Assembly: GCA_040772085.1 (NCBI GenBank)
Contig: JAXGYU010000001.1
Location: forward strand, 1,364,001 to 1,428,000
Direction: 5' to 3'
DNA length: 64,000 nt
Source of the DNA: JAXGMV01 sp040772085
GTDB lineage: Bacteria > Chloroflexota > Anaerolineae > Anaerolineales > Anaerolineaceae
This document shows positions 33,124 through 41,766 of the stretch, one piece after another. The notes under the pieces were generated by a model. That model was given only the letters and a program-made list of their open reading frames with translations, made no database searches and was not told where the DNA came from. Within the stretch, counting starts at the first letter, position 1. The number at the start of each line of letters is the position of its first letter. A program made the position numbers and the translations under genes.

Positions 33124-33906
33124 ATGGAAGATCCGGAACTCGACGAACCCCTGGAACATCCCGAAAAGCATAAACCGCCTTTCGCGCAGATGTTTTCAAT
33201 TTTTATCAAACCCAAACAGACTTTGACCTGGCTCTCAGAGCAAAACCGCAATGTCTGGCTGTGGCCTTTGCTGGCGCTCAGCCTGGCCGTGCTGCTGGGC
33301 AGCCTGATGATGATGTCCGCCCGCGGGCAAGCCTCCGTGTCGGAACCCTCCTTCGGTCCCAACGAGCAATGGATGACCGAGGATCAGAAAATGCAGATTC
33401 AGCAGGCTGCCAGCACCAAAACCGGCGCGTTGTTCACGCTGGTGCTGCCGGCCGTCGGCGGCATTTTGGGAGTCTGGGGCGGCTGGGTGATACTCGGCAG
33501 CGTGCTCAACCTGGCGATGACCCTGATGGGCAGCCGCGGGGTGGGAAATTACTACAACCTGGCAGCGTTCGCCAGCCTGCCGCTGGCTTTACGACAGTTG
33601 GTGATGGGCCTGGGCACCCTGATCAGCGGCAGGATGATCACCTCACCGGGGCTGTCCGGTTTTGTCCCCGCCGATGGCAGCGTTATTTTGCGCAGCCTGC
33701 TCTCAAATTTTGACATCTACTGGTTCTGGCAGTTGGGCCTGCTGCTTGTCGGCGCTGCCATTTTCTCACGACTGCCGCGCACCAAAGCCTGGCTGGTAAC
33801 GCTGTTCTCCGTGTTGTTGTTCTTGATGTTCAAAGTCGTACCGGCCTATCTGACCAGCAAGCTCAGCGGGTTGAACACCGGCGGCGGAGGCATGTTCTTC
33901 TTTTAG
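33124..33906 (+). CDS. Yip1-domain membrane protein
   Basis: A protein of about 260 residues with an acidic N-terminus (EDPELDEPLEHPEKH), then IFIKPKQTLTWLSEQ, the usual lead-in of bacterial Yip1-domain proteins, and five membrane helices. The function of bacterial Yip1 proteins is poorly defined. The gene precedes an ABC exporter ATPase by eight bases and is likely part of that operon. ATG 33124 has AGGAG four bases upstream; ATG 33082, which adds fourteen residues, is the alternative. Confidence 0.65.
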   Translation: MEDPELDEPLEHPEKHKPPFAQMFSIFIKPKQTLTWLSEQNRNVWLWPLLALSLAVLLGSLMMMSARGQASVSEPSFGPNEQWMTEDQKMQIQQAASTKTGALFTLVLPAVGGILGVWGGWVILGSVLNLAMTLMGSRGVGNYYNLAAFASLPLALRQLVMGLGTLISGRMITSPGLSGFVPADGSVILRSLLSNFDIYWFWQLGLLLVGAAIFSRLPRTKAWLVTLFSVLLFLMFKVVPAYLTSKLSGLNTGGGGMFFF

Positions 33907-33914
33907 GCAACCCT

Positions 33915-34646
33915 ATGGGCGCGTTCATCGAAATTACCGACCTGCGCAAGCACTTCGTTATGGGCAGCCAGACTGTCAAGGCTCTGGATGGCATCGACCT
34001 CGAAATCCCTGAGGGTTCCTTCACCATCATCATGGGACCTTCCGGCTCAGGCAAGTCCACCCTGCTGTATCTGATCGGCGGTCTCGACCGGCCGACTTCC
34101 GGCAGCATCCGCATCGGCGGCAAGGCAATCGAGCAGTTGGACGAGAACGACCTCGCCATCCATCGCCGGCAGACGACCGGATTTGTCTTCCAGTCATTCA
34201 ACCTGATCTCGAGCATGAACGCGGTTGAGAACGTCGGCTTTCCGATGCGCTTTTCCGGCAAAGGCAACGTTGAGCGTCAGGCGCTGGCGGCTAAACTGCT
34301 CAAGCAGGTGGGGCTGCAGAAACGCGCGCACCACAAGCCGACTGAACTATCCGGCGGACAGCAGCAGCGCGTCGCCATCGCGCGGGCGCTGGTCAATGAC
34401 CCCCCATTGATCCTGGCAGATGAACCGACCGGCAACCTCGATACTGCCAGCGGGTTGGTGATCATGCAAATGCTAGCTGACCTGCACAAGCAAGGTCGGA
34501 CGATCGTCGTCGTCTCGCACGACCCGCGGGTGCTGCAATACGCCACCCAGGTCGTTTACATTCTGGACGGTCTGACCGTAGACCGTGAAACTTACGAAGC
34601 CTCAACAACCGCGGCATACGCTGAACCACTGGCGGATGCGTTTTAG
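33915..34646 (+). CDS. ABC exporter ATPase, MacB/LolD family
   Basis: A 243-residue ATPase. Walker A GPSGSGKST (about residues 40-48), the family-specific Q-loop FVFQSFNLISSMNAVENV, signature LSGGQQQRVAIARAL (about 143-157) and Walker B LILADEPTGNLD are complete. This group drives MacB/FtsX-type mechanotransmission exporters rather than importers. Its permease partner is encoded two genes downstream (36484), with an exported CARDB-type protein between them. Confidence 0.9.
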   Translation: MGAFIEITDLRKHFVMGSQTVKALDGIDLEIPEGSFTIIMGPSGSGKSTLLYLIGGLDRPTSGSIRIGGKAIEQLDENDLAIHRRQTTGFVFQSFNLISSMNAVENVGFPMRFSGKGNVERQALAAKLLKQVGLQKRAHHKPTELSGGQQQRVAIARALVNDPPLILADEPTGNLDTASGLVIMQMLADLHKQGRTIVVVSHDPRVLQYATQVVYILDGLTVDRETYEASTTAAYAEPLADAF

Positions 34647-34656
34647 GAGTGGATCT

Positions 34657-36480
34657 ATGAAGAAATCCATGCGATTGCTTAACGTTGTACTGATTATATT
34701 AATGTTGCTGATGACGCTGCCACTGAGAGCGCACACAGTCCGGGCAGCGAATGGGGTTGACCTCGTGCCTACTGTAGCTTCGGTCAACGCCGAACCTGGC
34801 ACAGACGCAGAATTCAAGGCTACCATCTATAGCACCTCCAGCACGGACACCAGTTATAAAATCACGATAGCCACATGCAGCCAGGACTGGAGCCAGACAA
34901 TTGTTCAACCAGGTGGTGATGTTGTGAGTATCGCACCGAATGCGAATGCTGAGCTTGTCTTTACCGTCAGTGTACCGTCAACCGCTAGTCCGAACTTCCG
35001 ATGTGAGACGATTGTGACCGTGGCCGACAACAACAATACAGCCAGCACGGCGAGCGCGACCTTCACAGTTACAACGCCGCAAGTAACCCAGACACCCAAG
35101 CCTAGCGCCACGCTGCCGCCTCCACCCGATCTCTCCCGCCCGGTGCTGCAGGTGCGCTCCTACTTCAACGCGCCCAGTCCGGTGGTTGCCGGCGCCGAGT
35201 TTGACATGGTGGTCAACCTGGTCAACACCGGCGCCAAGGACGCCAAGAACGTCTTCGTGCGTTTTGAGGGATCGGGCGTCCTGCCGCGTGATACCGGCGG
35301 CATGCTGGTCGTGCAGGAAGTGCGCAAGACCGAGACCGCCGAGTTCCGCCAGCCTATGGTGCAGGTCGGCGAGATTGCCGGCAGCACCTCGGTGCCCATT
35401 ACAGCCAACGTCTCATACACCGACGAGACAGGTGAGAAATATTCCGAGAGCTTTGTGCTGGCGCTGCCGGTGGCAGCCGCGACACAGGTACCAGCAAGCA
35501 GCGGCAGTTGGGCAACACCCACACCGACCGGCGTGAAAGCCGCCCAATTCATGATCAGCAAGGTGACCACCAGCGTGGATCCATTGCAGCCCGGCACGGT
35601 CTTCGACTTGACGCTCGACGTCCACAACCTGGGCAACGCGGATGCCCGTAATGTCACCATGGTGCTGGGCGGCGCGACCGAGAGTACCGACAACAGTTCG
35701 GGCACGCCTCAGCCGGGCGGCATCGCCGCGGGCGCCAGTGACTTGAGCAAGTTCGCGCCGCTGGGCAGCTCTAATCTGGTTTATCTCGGCGATGTCCCCA
35801 ATGGCGCGATCGCCTCACCGACCATCAAGCTGGTCGTCAACGTCAATACAGACCCCGGCGCATACCCGCTGCGCATCTCGTTCGTCTATATTGATGCCAA
35901 GAACAATCGCAAAGTCGATGATCAGGTCATCACCTTGCTGGTTTATTCCCTGCCAAAGCTGGAAGCCAGCTTCTATACCGAACCGCAACCAATCATGATG
36001 GGTATGCCCGGCAACCTGCCGATTCAGATCACCAATCTCGGCAAGAAAAATGTCGTCCTGGGCAATATCACCATCACCTCGCCCGCCGGCACGATCCAAA
36101 ACGGCAAGAGCCTGGTCGGCAGCCTGGACCCGGGCGGATACTTCACGCTGGATGCCATGCTCGATCCGACCGCAGCGGGCGAAGCGGAGATTGTGGTCAC
36201 AATCGATTACAACGATGATTTCAGCCAGCCGCGGGTTTTCACCAAATCGCTGAAGGTAACTGTTGAGAGCGCGCCGCCCACGCCCGACCCCGCCTCTATG
36301 CAGGGCATGGAAGATGCCGGCATGATGTCCGACGCGCAGCCTGAAACCTTCTGGCAAAAGGTCGTGCGCTTTTTCAAGGGTTTATTTGGACTTGGTTCCG
36401 ACAGTCCGTCAGGACCGCTTGAAACCGCTCCGGGCGAGATGCCCCCTGACAATAAACCTGTCGAGAAACCGCTGGGGTAA
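34657..36480 (+). CDS. Exported CARDB/NEW3-type beta-sandwich protein of an ABC system
   Basis: A 607-residue secreted protein. The first 31 residues form a signal peptide (KKSMRL, hydrophobic core, RAHTVRAA). Three to four Ig-like CARDB/NEW3 repeats follow, seen in segments such as GAEFDMVVNLVNTGAKDAKNV, GTVFDLTLDVHNLGNADARNV and GNLPIQITNLGKKNV. The repeats are joined by a Pro/Thr-rich linker (TPKPSATLPPPP), and an amphipathic region (FWQKVVRFFKGLFG) lies close to the end. Placed between the ATPase and the MacB-type permease, it may be the periplasmic or cell-surface adaptor of the exporter. ATG 34657 has GGAG upstream; ATG 34585 lies inside the ATPase gene. Confidence 0.78.
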   Translation: MKKSMRLLNVVLIILMLLMTLPLRAHTVRAANGVDLVPTVASVNAEPGTDAEFKATIYSTSSTDTSYKITIATCSQDWSQTIVQPGGDVVSIAPNANAELVFTVSVPSTASPNFRCETIVTVADNNNTASTASATFTVTTPQVTQTPKPSATLPPPPDLSRPVLQVRSYFNAPSPVVAGAEFDMVVNLVNTGAKDAKNVFVRFEGSGVLPRDTGGMLVVQEVRKTETAEFRQPMVQVGEIAGSTSVPITANVSYTDETGEKYSESFVLALPVAAATQVPASSGSWATPTPTGVKAAQFMISKVTTSVDPLQPGTVFDLTLDVHNLGNADARNVTMVLGGATESTDNSSGTPQPGGIAAGASDLSKFAPLGSSNLVYLGDVPNGAIASPTIKLVVNVNTDPGAYPLRISFVYIDAKNNRKVDDQVITLLVYSLPKLEASFYTEPQPIMMGMPGNLPIQITNLGKKNVVLGNITITSPAGTIQNGKSLVGSLDPGGYFTLDAMLDPTAAGEAEIVVTIDYNDDFSQPRVFTKSLKVTVESAPPTPDPASMQGMEDAGMMSDAQPETFWQKVVRFFKGLFGLGSDSPSGPLETAPGEMPPDNKPVEKPLG

Positions 36481-36483
36481 ATT

Positions 36484-37815
36484 GTGGGCTTCGGTAACCT
36501 GATCAGCCTGATCATCGAAAACCTCGCCCGCCGCAAAGGCAGGGTGATGCTGACCGCTATCGGCGTGGTGATTGGCACCGCGGCGGTGGTGATTCTGGTC
36601 TCGCTGGCAACCGGTCTGCAGCGTAACGCGAACACCCAGCTCGGCGGCATCGCCGACCTGACCCGCATCGATGTGATGATGAACTATGACATGGGTCAGG
36701 CTCAGCCTGGCATGAACGGCAAGCCCGGGGGACCAAATGACCAGAAGAAGATCAAGAAACTGACGCCAGCAAGCCTGAAAGAAATTGCCGCCATCCCGGG
36801 TGTGACCGCCGTGATCGGGCGCGATTTTATCAAAGGGGAAGCCAAGGTGACCTTCGGCAAGCTGGAGACCTGGTCTTCGATCATGGCGCTGAACACCAAC
36901 GACCTGGAGCCGCTGAAGCCTCAGGTTGCATTGGGCGAACTGTCAGTCAATCGCGGAACGGCTGTGGTGGGCGGCTGGGTCGCCAAGAACTTCATGGATT
37001 CAGGCAAGATGAGCGCCGGCCAGCCGATTGAACCGCAGGCGCCTGAGCTGCTGGGCAACATGCTGCGCGTCATATTAACTAAATATGACTCCGAGGGGAA
37101 ACGCACCACGAAGGTGGTCTCGCTGAAAGTGACTGGTGTGCTCAAAGAATCTTTCAGTGAGAATGACAGCACCATCTTCATCAATATGAATGACCTGACT
37201 GCCTACAATGAGTGGTTCACCAACACGCGCGTCAATTACAACCGTGACGGCTACTCCAATGTGGTTGCCAAGGTGACTGACAGCAAAGTCATCGCCGATG
37301 TCACGCAGCAAATCAAAGACCTCGGTTTCATGGCTCACAGCCCGATGGACTACGCCCAGGGCATCAATAGCTTTTTCGTCATCATGCAGATCATCTTCGG
37401 CGGCGTAGGCGCTATCTCATTGCTGGTGGCTGCCATCGGTATTGCCAACACCATGACGATGGCCATTCTGGAGCGTACGCGGGAAATCGGTCTGATGAAG
37501 GCTATCGGCGCGACCAATAAGGATATCCTCAGCATCTTCCTGGGTGAGGCGGCCGGCATTGGATTCATCGGCGGGCTCGGCGGTGTGCTGCTGGGCTGGG
37601 GCGCGGGAAAACTGATCAACACCATCGCGCTGACTTACATGGCCAATCAGGCGACGCTAGGCGGGGGCATGCCGGCGACAACCGCGGTCTACACGCCGTT
37701 ATGGCTGCCGATCTTCACGCTGCTATTCGCCACGATCATCGGTTTGATCTCCGGGCTGTACCCATCCGTCCGCGCCGCGAACCTGGTGCCGGTCAACGCG
37801 CTCAAATACGAGTAA
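36484..37815 (+). CDS. MacB/FtsX-type ABC exporter permease
   Basis: A 443-residue permease with the MacB_PCD periplasmic domain (about residues 45-270) after the first helix (KGRVMLTAIGVVIGTAAVVILVSLATG) and the FtsX domain with three helices at the C-terminus. MAILERTREIGLMKAIGATNKDI (about 322-344) is the diagnostic FtsX block. It works with the ATPase at 33915. The substrate is unknown; relatives move lipoproteins, peptides or macrolides. GTG 36484 follows the previous stop by three bases. Confidence 0.88.
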   Translation: MGFGNLISLIIENLARRKGRVMLTAIGVVIGTAAVVILVSLATGLQRNANTQLGGIADLTRIDVMMNYDMGQAQPGMNGKPGGPNDQKKIKKLTPASLKEIAAIPGVTAVIGRDFIKGEAKVTFGKLETWSSIMALNTNDLEPLKPQVALGELSVNRGTAVVGGWVAKNFMDSGKMSAGQPIEPQAPELLGNMLRVILTKYDSEGKRTTKVVSLKVTGVLKESFSENDSTIFINMNDLTAYNEWFTNTRVNYNRDGYSNVVAKVTDSKVIADVTQQIKDLGFMAHSPMDYAQGINSFFVIMQIIFGGVGAISLLVAAIGIANTMTMAILERTREIGLMKAIGATNKDILSIFLGEAAGIGFIGGLGGVLLGWGAGKLINTIALTYMANQATLGGGMPATTAVYTPLWLPIFTLLFATIIGLISGLYPSVRAANLVPVNALKYE

Positions 37816-37857
37816 CTTTTCCTTCCTTTTCCGCAGATTGTTGAAAGGAGGCTCCTT

Positions 37858-38241
37858 TTGAAATCAAACAAGACACCGCGCTGGTTGATTGTTCTGGTGC
37901 TGGTATTGTTCATCTGCATCGGCGTGCTGGTGCTTCAAAACCGCTCGACCGCGTTGCGCTGGCAGCTCGCCTCCCTGCTGTATGACAACAACCTGCACCT
38001 GCTGCCGTGTGAGGATCTGCCATCAATTGATGAGGTGCGGCAGGTCATGTCAGCTCATCAGGCCGAGCTGGAGCAAATCCAGGCTGTCCATTCGGAGATT
38101 TATATCTCTGTGGATGAGTCGTGCCCTGGCAAAGGATCGTTAAGAATTGAATTTCCGGGTCATGCCCAGCGGGAGCAGATTGAAGCGATCATCAACGGCA
38201 AGACATTTTTCGGCATTCCGTACTCGCTGATCAATACCTGA
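37858..38241 (+). CDS. Small membrane-anchored protein of unknown function
   Basis: A 127-residue protein: a positively charged start, one membrane helix (WLIVLVLVLFICIGVLVLQ, residues 8-26) and an outer domain of about 95 residues with two cysteines (LLPCEDLP and DESCPGKG) that could pair. I do not recognise the family. The start is TTG 37858, supported by a very strong ribosome site (AAAGGAGG). It lies 42 bases after the permease gene and probably belongs to the same operon. Confidence 0.6.
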   Translation: MKSNKTPRWLIVLVLVLFICIGVLVLQNRSTALRWQLASLLYDNNLHLLPCEDLPSIDEVRQVMSAHQAELEQIQAVHSEIYISVDESCPGKGSLRIEFPGHAQREQIEAIINGKTFFGIPYSLINT

Positions 38242-38260
38242 CGGCTCGTTGGCATCCAAT

Positions 38261-38314
38261 GTTTTCACTGTCAATGAAAACTTTAGACCAAAAGTTTTCA
38301 TTGACAGTGAAAAC
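38261..38314. repeat. Perfect 24-base inverted repeat with nested half-palindromes
   Basis: Arms 38261-38284 and 38291-38314 are exact reverse complements around AGACCA. Each arm also begins with GTTTTCA and contains TGAAAAC, itself a smaller inverted repeat around CTGTCAA. The repeat lies between two converging genes. No T run follows, so it is not a normal terminator; it could be a protein-binding site, a cruciform, or a mobile-element footprint. Confidence 0.7.
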
Positions 38315-38354
38315 TATGGCAGACATATGCTATTAATTGCTCTGGGACATGCGC

Positions 38355-39521
38355 CTATGCTTTTAGCGCCAGATAGCTTTTCACAGCGCTGACCAGTTTT
38401 TCCATATCGCCCGTGCTGTTGTACCCTTGGTAAGACACCCGCAGATAGCAGCGTCCATTCAATTCAGTATCCGGGATCTCGATCTTGTGCTGGTCGTACA
38501 GCCACACTTTGAGCGCCCGCGCGTCGATGTCGTCCGGCAGCGGGATGGCTGCCATCTGCCTGAACCATCCGGGGTCGTGTGGGTGGATCGGCTCCGTACC
38601 GAACAGCTCGCATAAACGCTGCTGCGTCTCCCGCGCCAGTGCATGGCAGCGCTCGCGTGCCGCCTCCCACTCGTGCTCCGCCTGAAAACGGATCGCCGCC
38701 GGTACAGCCAGAAAGGCAGCGCTATCGCGCGTGCCGGCATACTCCAGAATTTCGACAAAGCGGGTCGTGCCTGAGCCTGAACCCGGCCAGCCCCAGCTGA
38801 CCACCAGCGGCTCCACCAGATGCTGAACGCGCGGGTGCGCGTACAAAAAGGCACTGCCCTTCGGCGCGCACAGCCATTTATGCAGGTTGCCGGCATAGAA
38901 ATCAGCATCCAGCGCGGTCAGGTCAAGCGGTATCTGACCCGGCACATGCGCCCCATCAATCACGGTCAGGATGCCAGCCGCCTTTGCCCGGGCACAAATC
39001 TCGGCTGCCGGCAACGTCAAAGCCGTAGCTGAGGTGATGTGACTGAGAAAGATCACTTTGGTCGCGGGCGATACGCCCTGCCAGAATTGTTCTATAAAAT
39101 CATCCCTGTCCGTCAACGGCAGGCGGATAGGCTGGCGAATGTATTCGAACCCCTGTTTGGCTGCCAGAAACGACCAGGTGCGATCCAGCGCGCCGTATTC
39201 GTGATCGCTGGCCAACACGTGATCACCCGTTCCCAGCACCAGTCCCCGGGCAATAATGTTCAGGGCCTGGGTGGTGTTCGGCACGTAAACCAGATTATCC
39301 GGCTGAGTGTTGGTGTAATCCGCCAGCGCCTGGCGTGCTTCTGCCATCAGGCCGGGCAGCCGCCGGGCAATAAATTCAACCGGCTGGCGTTCCATCTCAC
39401 GCTGCCAATATTGATAGGAGGCAAAGACTGGTTTGGGCGTCGCGCCGAACGAACCGTGATTCAAAAAGGTGACATCCGGGTCAAGTAAAAAGAGCTCTTT
39501 GATTGCTGCTGACCGGGTCAT
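38355..39521 (-). CDS. Class V PLP aminotransferase (isopenicillin-N-epimerase-like)
   Basis: A 388-residue fold-type I enzyme. FLNHGSFGATPKPVFASYQYWQREME (about residues 18-43) is typical of the CefD/kynureninase-like branch. VIDGAHVPGQIPLDL carries the cofactor-binding Asp-x-Ala-His (about 188-191), and YAGNLHKWLCAPKGSAFLY the Schiff-base Lys (about 216). Family members epimerise, desulphurate or cleave amino acids; the exact reaction here is unknown. It overlaps the upstream DUF998 gene by four bases, so both are expressed together. Confidence 0.8.
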   Translation of the reverse strand: MTRSAAIKELFLLDPDVTFLNHGSFGATPKPVFASYQYWQREMERQPVEFIARRLPGLMAEARQALADYTNTQPDNLVYVPNTTQALNIIARGLVLGTGDHVLASDHEYGALDRTWSFLAAKQGFEYIRQPIRLPLTDRDDFIEQFWQGVSPATKVIFLSHITSATALTLPAAEICARAKAAGILTVIDGAHVPGQIPLDLTALDADFYAGNLHKWLCAPKGSAFLYAHPRVQHLVEPLVVSWGWPGSGSGTTRFVEILEYAGTRDSAAFLAVPAAIRFQAEHEWEAARERCHALARETQQRLCELFGTEPIHPHDPGWFRQMAAIPLPDDIDARALKVWLYDQHKIEIPDTELNGRCYLRVSYQGYNSTGDMEKLVSAVKSYLALKA

Positions 39522-40228
39522 TTTTTCTTTTTGCGTCTTTCAGGGATCGTTTTTCCAGAAAGACTGGGAGCGTGGGGTTCGGATTCAAGGTTCTTATTTG
39601 CCAGCACAAAGTAAGGCAAGCAGGCAACGGCCGCGCTCAAGCGCTGCCACTCGCCGGGACTGCCCGTCACCGTGCCACCTGCCAGCAGCTCAGGCACCTT
39701 GCCGATGAACAGTACCGCGTATACGCCGGCGACAACAATCGTTAGCACGACGAGCGCCATGACAAGATAGTCTCGTTTGAGCAAATAGGAGATCGTCAGG
39801 AAGATCAGTGACAACATCAGACAGATGTAGCCGAGTATGGTCCCGAACATATGCACGGCGCTCAATGGATCGAGAGGCAACGTGACACCCTTGGCGGAAA
39901 GCGGAACAAGCCCGGCGATGATACCGGTGCCTACGCCGTATCCGATGAACAGGGCGCGAATCAAGCCAGCAAATTTATTGCCCGCCTTGTTCAGGTGCTC
40001 GAAAACGACTTTGCTGCCGATGACGATGAGAACACCAAAGACAATCAACCAGAGCTGGTACCACCATCGTACCGGGCTGTCAGGTTCTCCGAGCGTACTC
40101 AAAATCATGTGTTTTATTTCATAGTCGGGGTACATGCCTGAGAGCGCCCATGGAATCACCTGGTTGCCGATCAGGGCGAACAAAAGTACGAGCGCGGTCA
40201 ACTTACTATTCTTCAACATGCCTGTCAT
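39518..40228 (-). CDS. DUF998 family membrane protein
   Basis: A 236-residue protein with six membrane helices and a basic, Lys/Arg-rich cytoplasmic tail (ERRKKKK). The motifs GNQVIPWALSGMYPDY, STLGEPDSPVRWWYQLWLIVFG and AVHMFGTILGYICLMLSLIF are those of DUF998, a family with no established function. Its stop overlaps the class V aminotransferase start by four bases. The start at 40228 is preceded by GGAATGG; ATG 40219 is possible. Confidence 0.7.
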   Translation of the reverse strand: MTGMLKNSKLTALVLLFALIGNQVIPWALSGMYPDYEIKHMILSTLGEPDSPVRWWYQLWLIVFGVLIVIGSKVVFEHLNKAGNKFAGLIRALFIGYGVGTGIIAGLVPLSAKGVTLPLDPLSAVHMFGTILGYICLMLSLIFLTISYLLKRDYLVMALVVLTIVVAGVYAVLFIGKVPELLAGGTVTGSPGEWQRLSAAVACLPYFVLANKNLESEPHAPSLSGKTIPERRKKKK

Positions 40229-40372
40229 CCATTCCGATTACCCGCAGAAAGATCTATCCAGATTCTTTGTGTTGTGACCATTCGTGGCTTCCTGCGGCAA
40301 CTCAGACAATTATAGCCTCATGCCCGCAGGCTGATTCAGTGAGAAGCAGCGCCCCACTCCCCCGCTTTTCCC

Positions 40373-40401
40373 TTGACCACCTGCCGCAATTGGGACATAA
40401 T
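40373..40401 (+). promoter_or_regulatory. Promoter of the pheST operon
   Basis: TTGACC and CATAAT are separated by 17 bases; transcription would start near 40408, at the beginning of the T-box leader. Confidence 0.6.
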
Positions 40402-40402
40402 A

Positions 40403-40680
40403 AACGCCATTGGCGTTGAAAGAGGAAAGTAGCCTGACCTAACCCGACAGGAAGCCGAATGCCCAGACTGAAACATTCGGCCGGCAGCAGCCAGATGAAG
40501 TTCCCTCCCGAGCCTTTCCGGTGAATTGCCCGCGGGCATGTGTAGTCGGAAACGTTTGTGCAGCGTTATCGGCACAGCCAATCGCCGCAAGGCTGTTGGC
40601 ATGAGCGGGCTGTCAATTGACGGCCAATGTGGGTGGTACCGCGGTTATCCCCGTCCCAGTTTGGGACGGGTTTATTTAAT
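40403..40680 (+). promoter_or_regulatory. T-box leader controlling pheST
   Basis: The T-box sequence TGGGTGGTACCGCGG (40630-40644) is nearly canonical, and a terminator (CCCGTCCCA 40650-40658 with TGGGACGGG 40662-40670, then TTTATTT) follows at once. The base of stem I pairs GGAAAG (40424-40429) with CTTTCC (40514-40519). GAAG-TTC (TTC at 40501-40503) on the 3' side supplies a Phe specifier codon, in agreement with the downstream genes; an inner CCGAATG/CATTCGG stem forms the distal arm. Uncharged tRNA-Phe would favour the antiterminator and raise synthetase production. Confidence 0.88.
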
Positions 40681-40704
40681 TCGCAACACAGCCAAGGAGG
40701 AAGT

Positions 40705-41742
40705 ATGGCCGGAGAAGATATCCTCAGCATGCTGGACCAGGTTCAGGCGGACGCACTGCAGCGGCTGAACCAGGTCAGGGACGAGGCGGGACTGCAAAGC
40801 TGGCGCACCGAGTTTCTCGGTAAGAAAGCGCCGGTGATGACGGTCTTTTCGCGCATGGGTGAAGCCAGCGCAGATGTCAGACCGCTGATTGGCCAGAAGG
40901 CAAACGAGGTCAAGAAAGCCCTCGAGGCAGCGCTGGAAAATCATGGCAGCGTGCTGAAAGCCCAGGCATTGCAGCAATCGATGGTGACTGACAAACTGGA
41001 TGTGACCCTGCCCGGCAGGCGTTCCATTCATGGGCGGCTGCATCCCTCCTCTACCGTCCTGCGCGAGATCTACCGCATCTTTGCCGAAATGGGGTTCCAG
41101 GTATACACCGCGCCGGATGTCGAAACCGATGACAACAACTTCACGCTGATCAATATCCCGCCCTATCACCCCGCCCGCGACATGTGGGACACCTTCTGGA
41201 CGACGGACGGCAACGTGCTGCGCACGCATACCTCGCCGGGACAAATCCGGTCGATGCGCGAGAATGCCCCCGATCCGATCCGCTTCATCCTGCCCGGCAT
41301 GTGCTATCGCTACGAGCAGGTGAGCGCGCGCTCTGAGATTCAGTTCCATCAGGTCGAGCTGGTCGTCGTGGGCAAGTCGATCACCTTCGGTGACTTCCGC
41401 GGTACGCTCAATACCTTTGCCAAACGCATGTTTGGCGAGCATGCCAAAACCCGCCTGCGCCCGTCCTACTTCCCCTTTACCGAGCCCAGCGCCGAGATGG
41501 ACGTAGAATGTTTCGTCTGCGGCGGCAGCGGTTGCCAGATCTGCAAACATACCGGCTGGCTCGAGATCATGGGCTGCGGCATGATCCATCCCGTTGTCCT
41601 GGCGAATGGCGGCTATGATCCGACCATTTACTCCGGTTTCGCTGCCGGCATGGGGCCCGAGAGAATCGCTATCCTGCGTCATCGAATCGACGACATCCGC
41701 AATTTCTGGTCGAACGATATGCGCTTCCTTGAACAGTTCTAG
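40705..41742 (+). CDS. pheS: Phenylalanine-tRNA ligase alpha subunit
   Basis: A 345-residue class II synthetase subunit. Residues 1-90 are the coiled-coil tRNA-binding arm. Motif 2 lies in RYEQVSARSEIQFHQVELVVVG (about 213-234). A cysteine module follows (CFVCGGSGCQICKHTGWLEIMG, about 271-292), and motif 3 is GMGPERIAILRHRIDDIRNF near the end. It forms the alpha2-beta2 enzyme with PheT and carries the aminoacylation site. The start is ATG 40705 with AAGGAGG; the longer frame to 40627 runs through the T-box and is not translated. Confidence 0.95.
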   Translation: MAGEDILSMLDQVQADALQRLNQVRDEAGLQSWRTEFLGKKAPVMTVFSRMGEASADVRPLIGQKANEVKKALEAALENHGSVLKAQALQQSMVTDKLDVTLPGRRSIHGRLHPSSTVLREIYRIFAEMGFQVYTAPDVETDDNNFTLINIPPYHPARDMWDTFWTTDGNVLRTHTSPGQIRSMRENAPDPIRFILPGMCYRYEQVSARSEIQFHQVELVVVGKSITFGDFRGTLNTFAKRMFGEHAKTRLRPSYFPFTEPSAEMDVECFVCGGSGCQICKHTGWLEIMGCGMIHPVVLANGGYDPTIYSGFAAGMGPERIAILRHRIDDIRNFWSNDMRFLEQF

Positions 41743-41766
41743 ACAGTCGGAGAAGGAGAAACAAAC

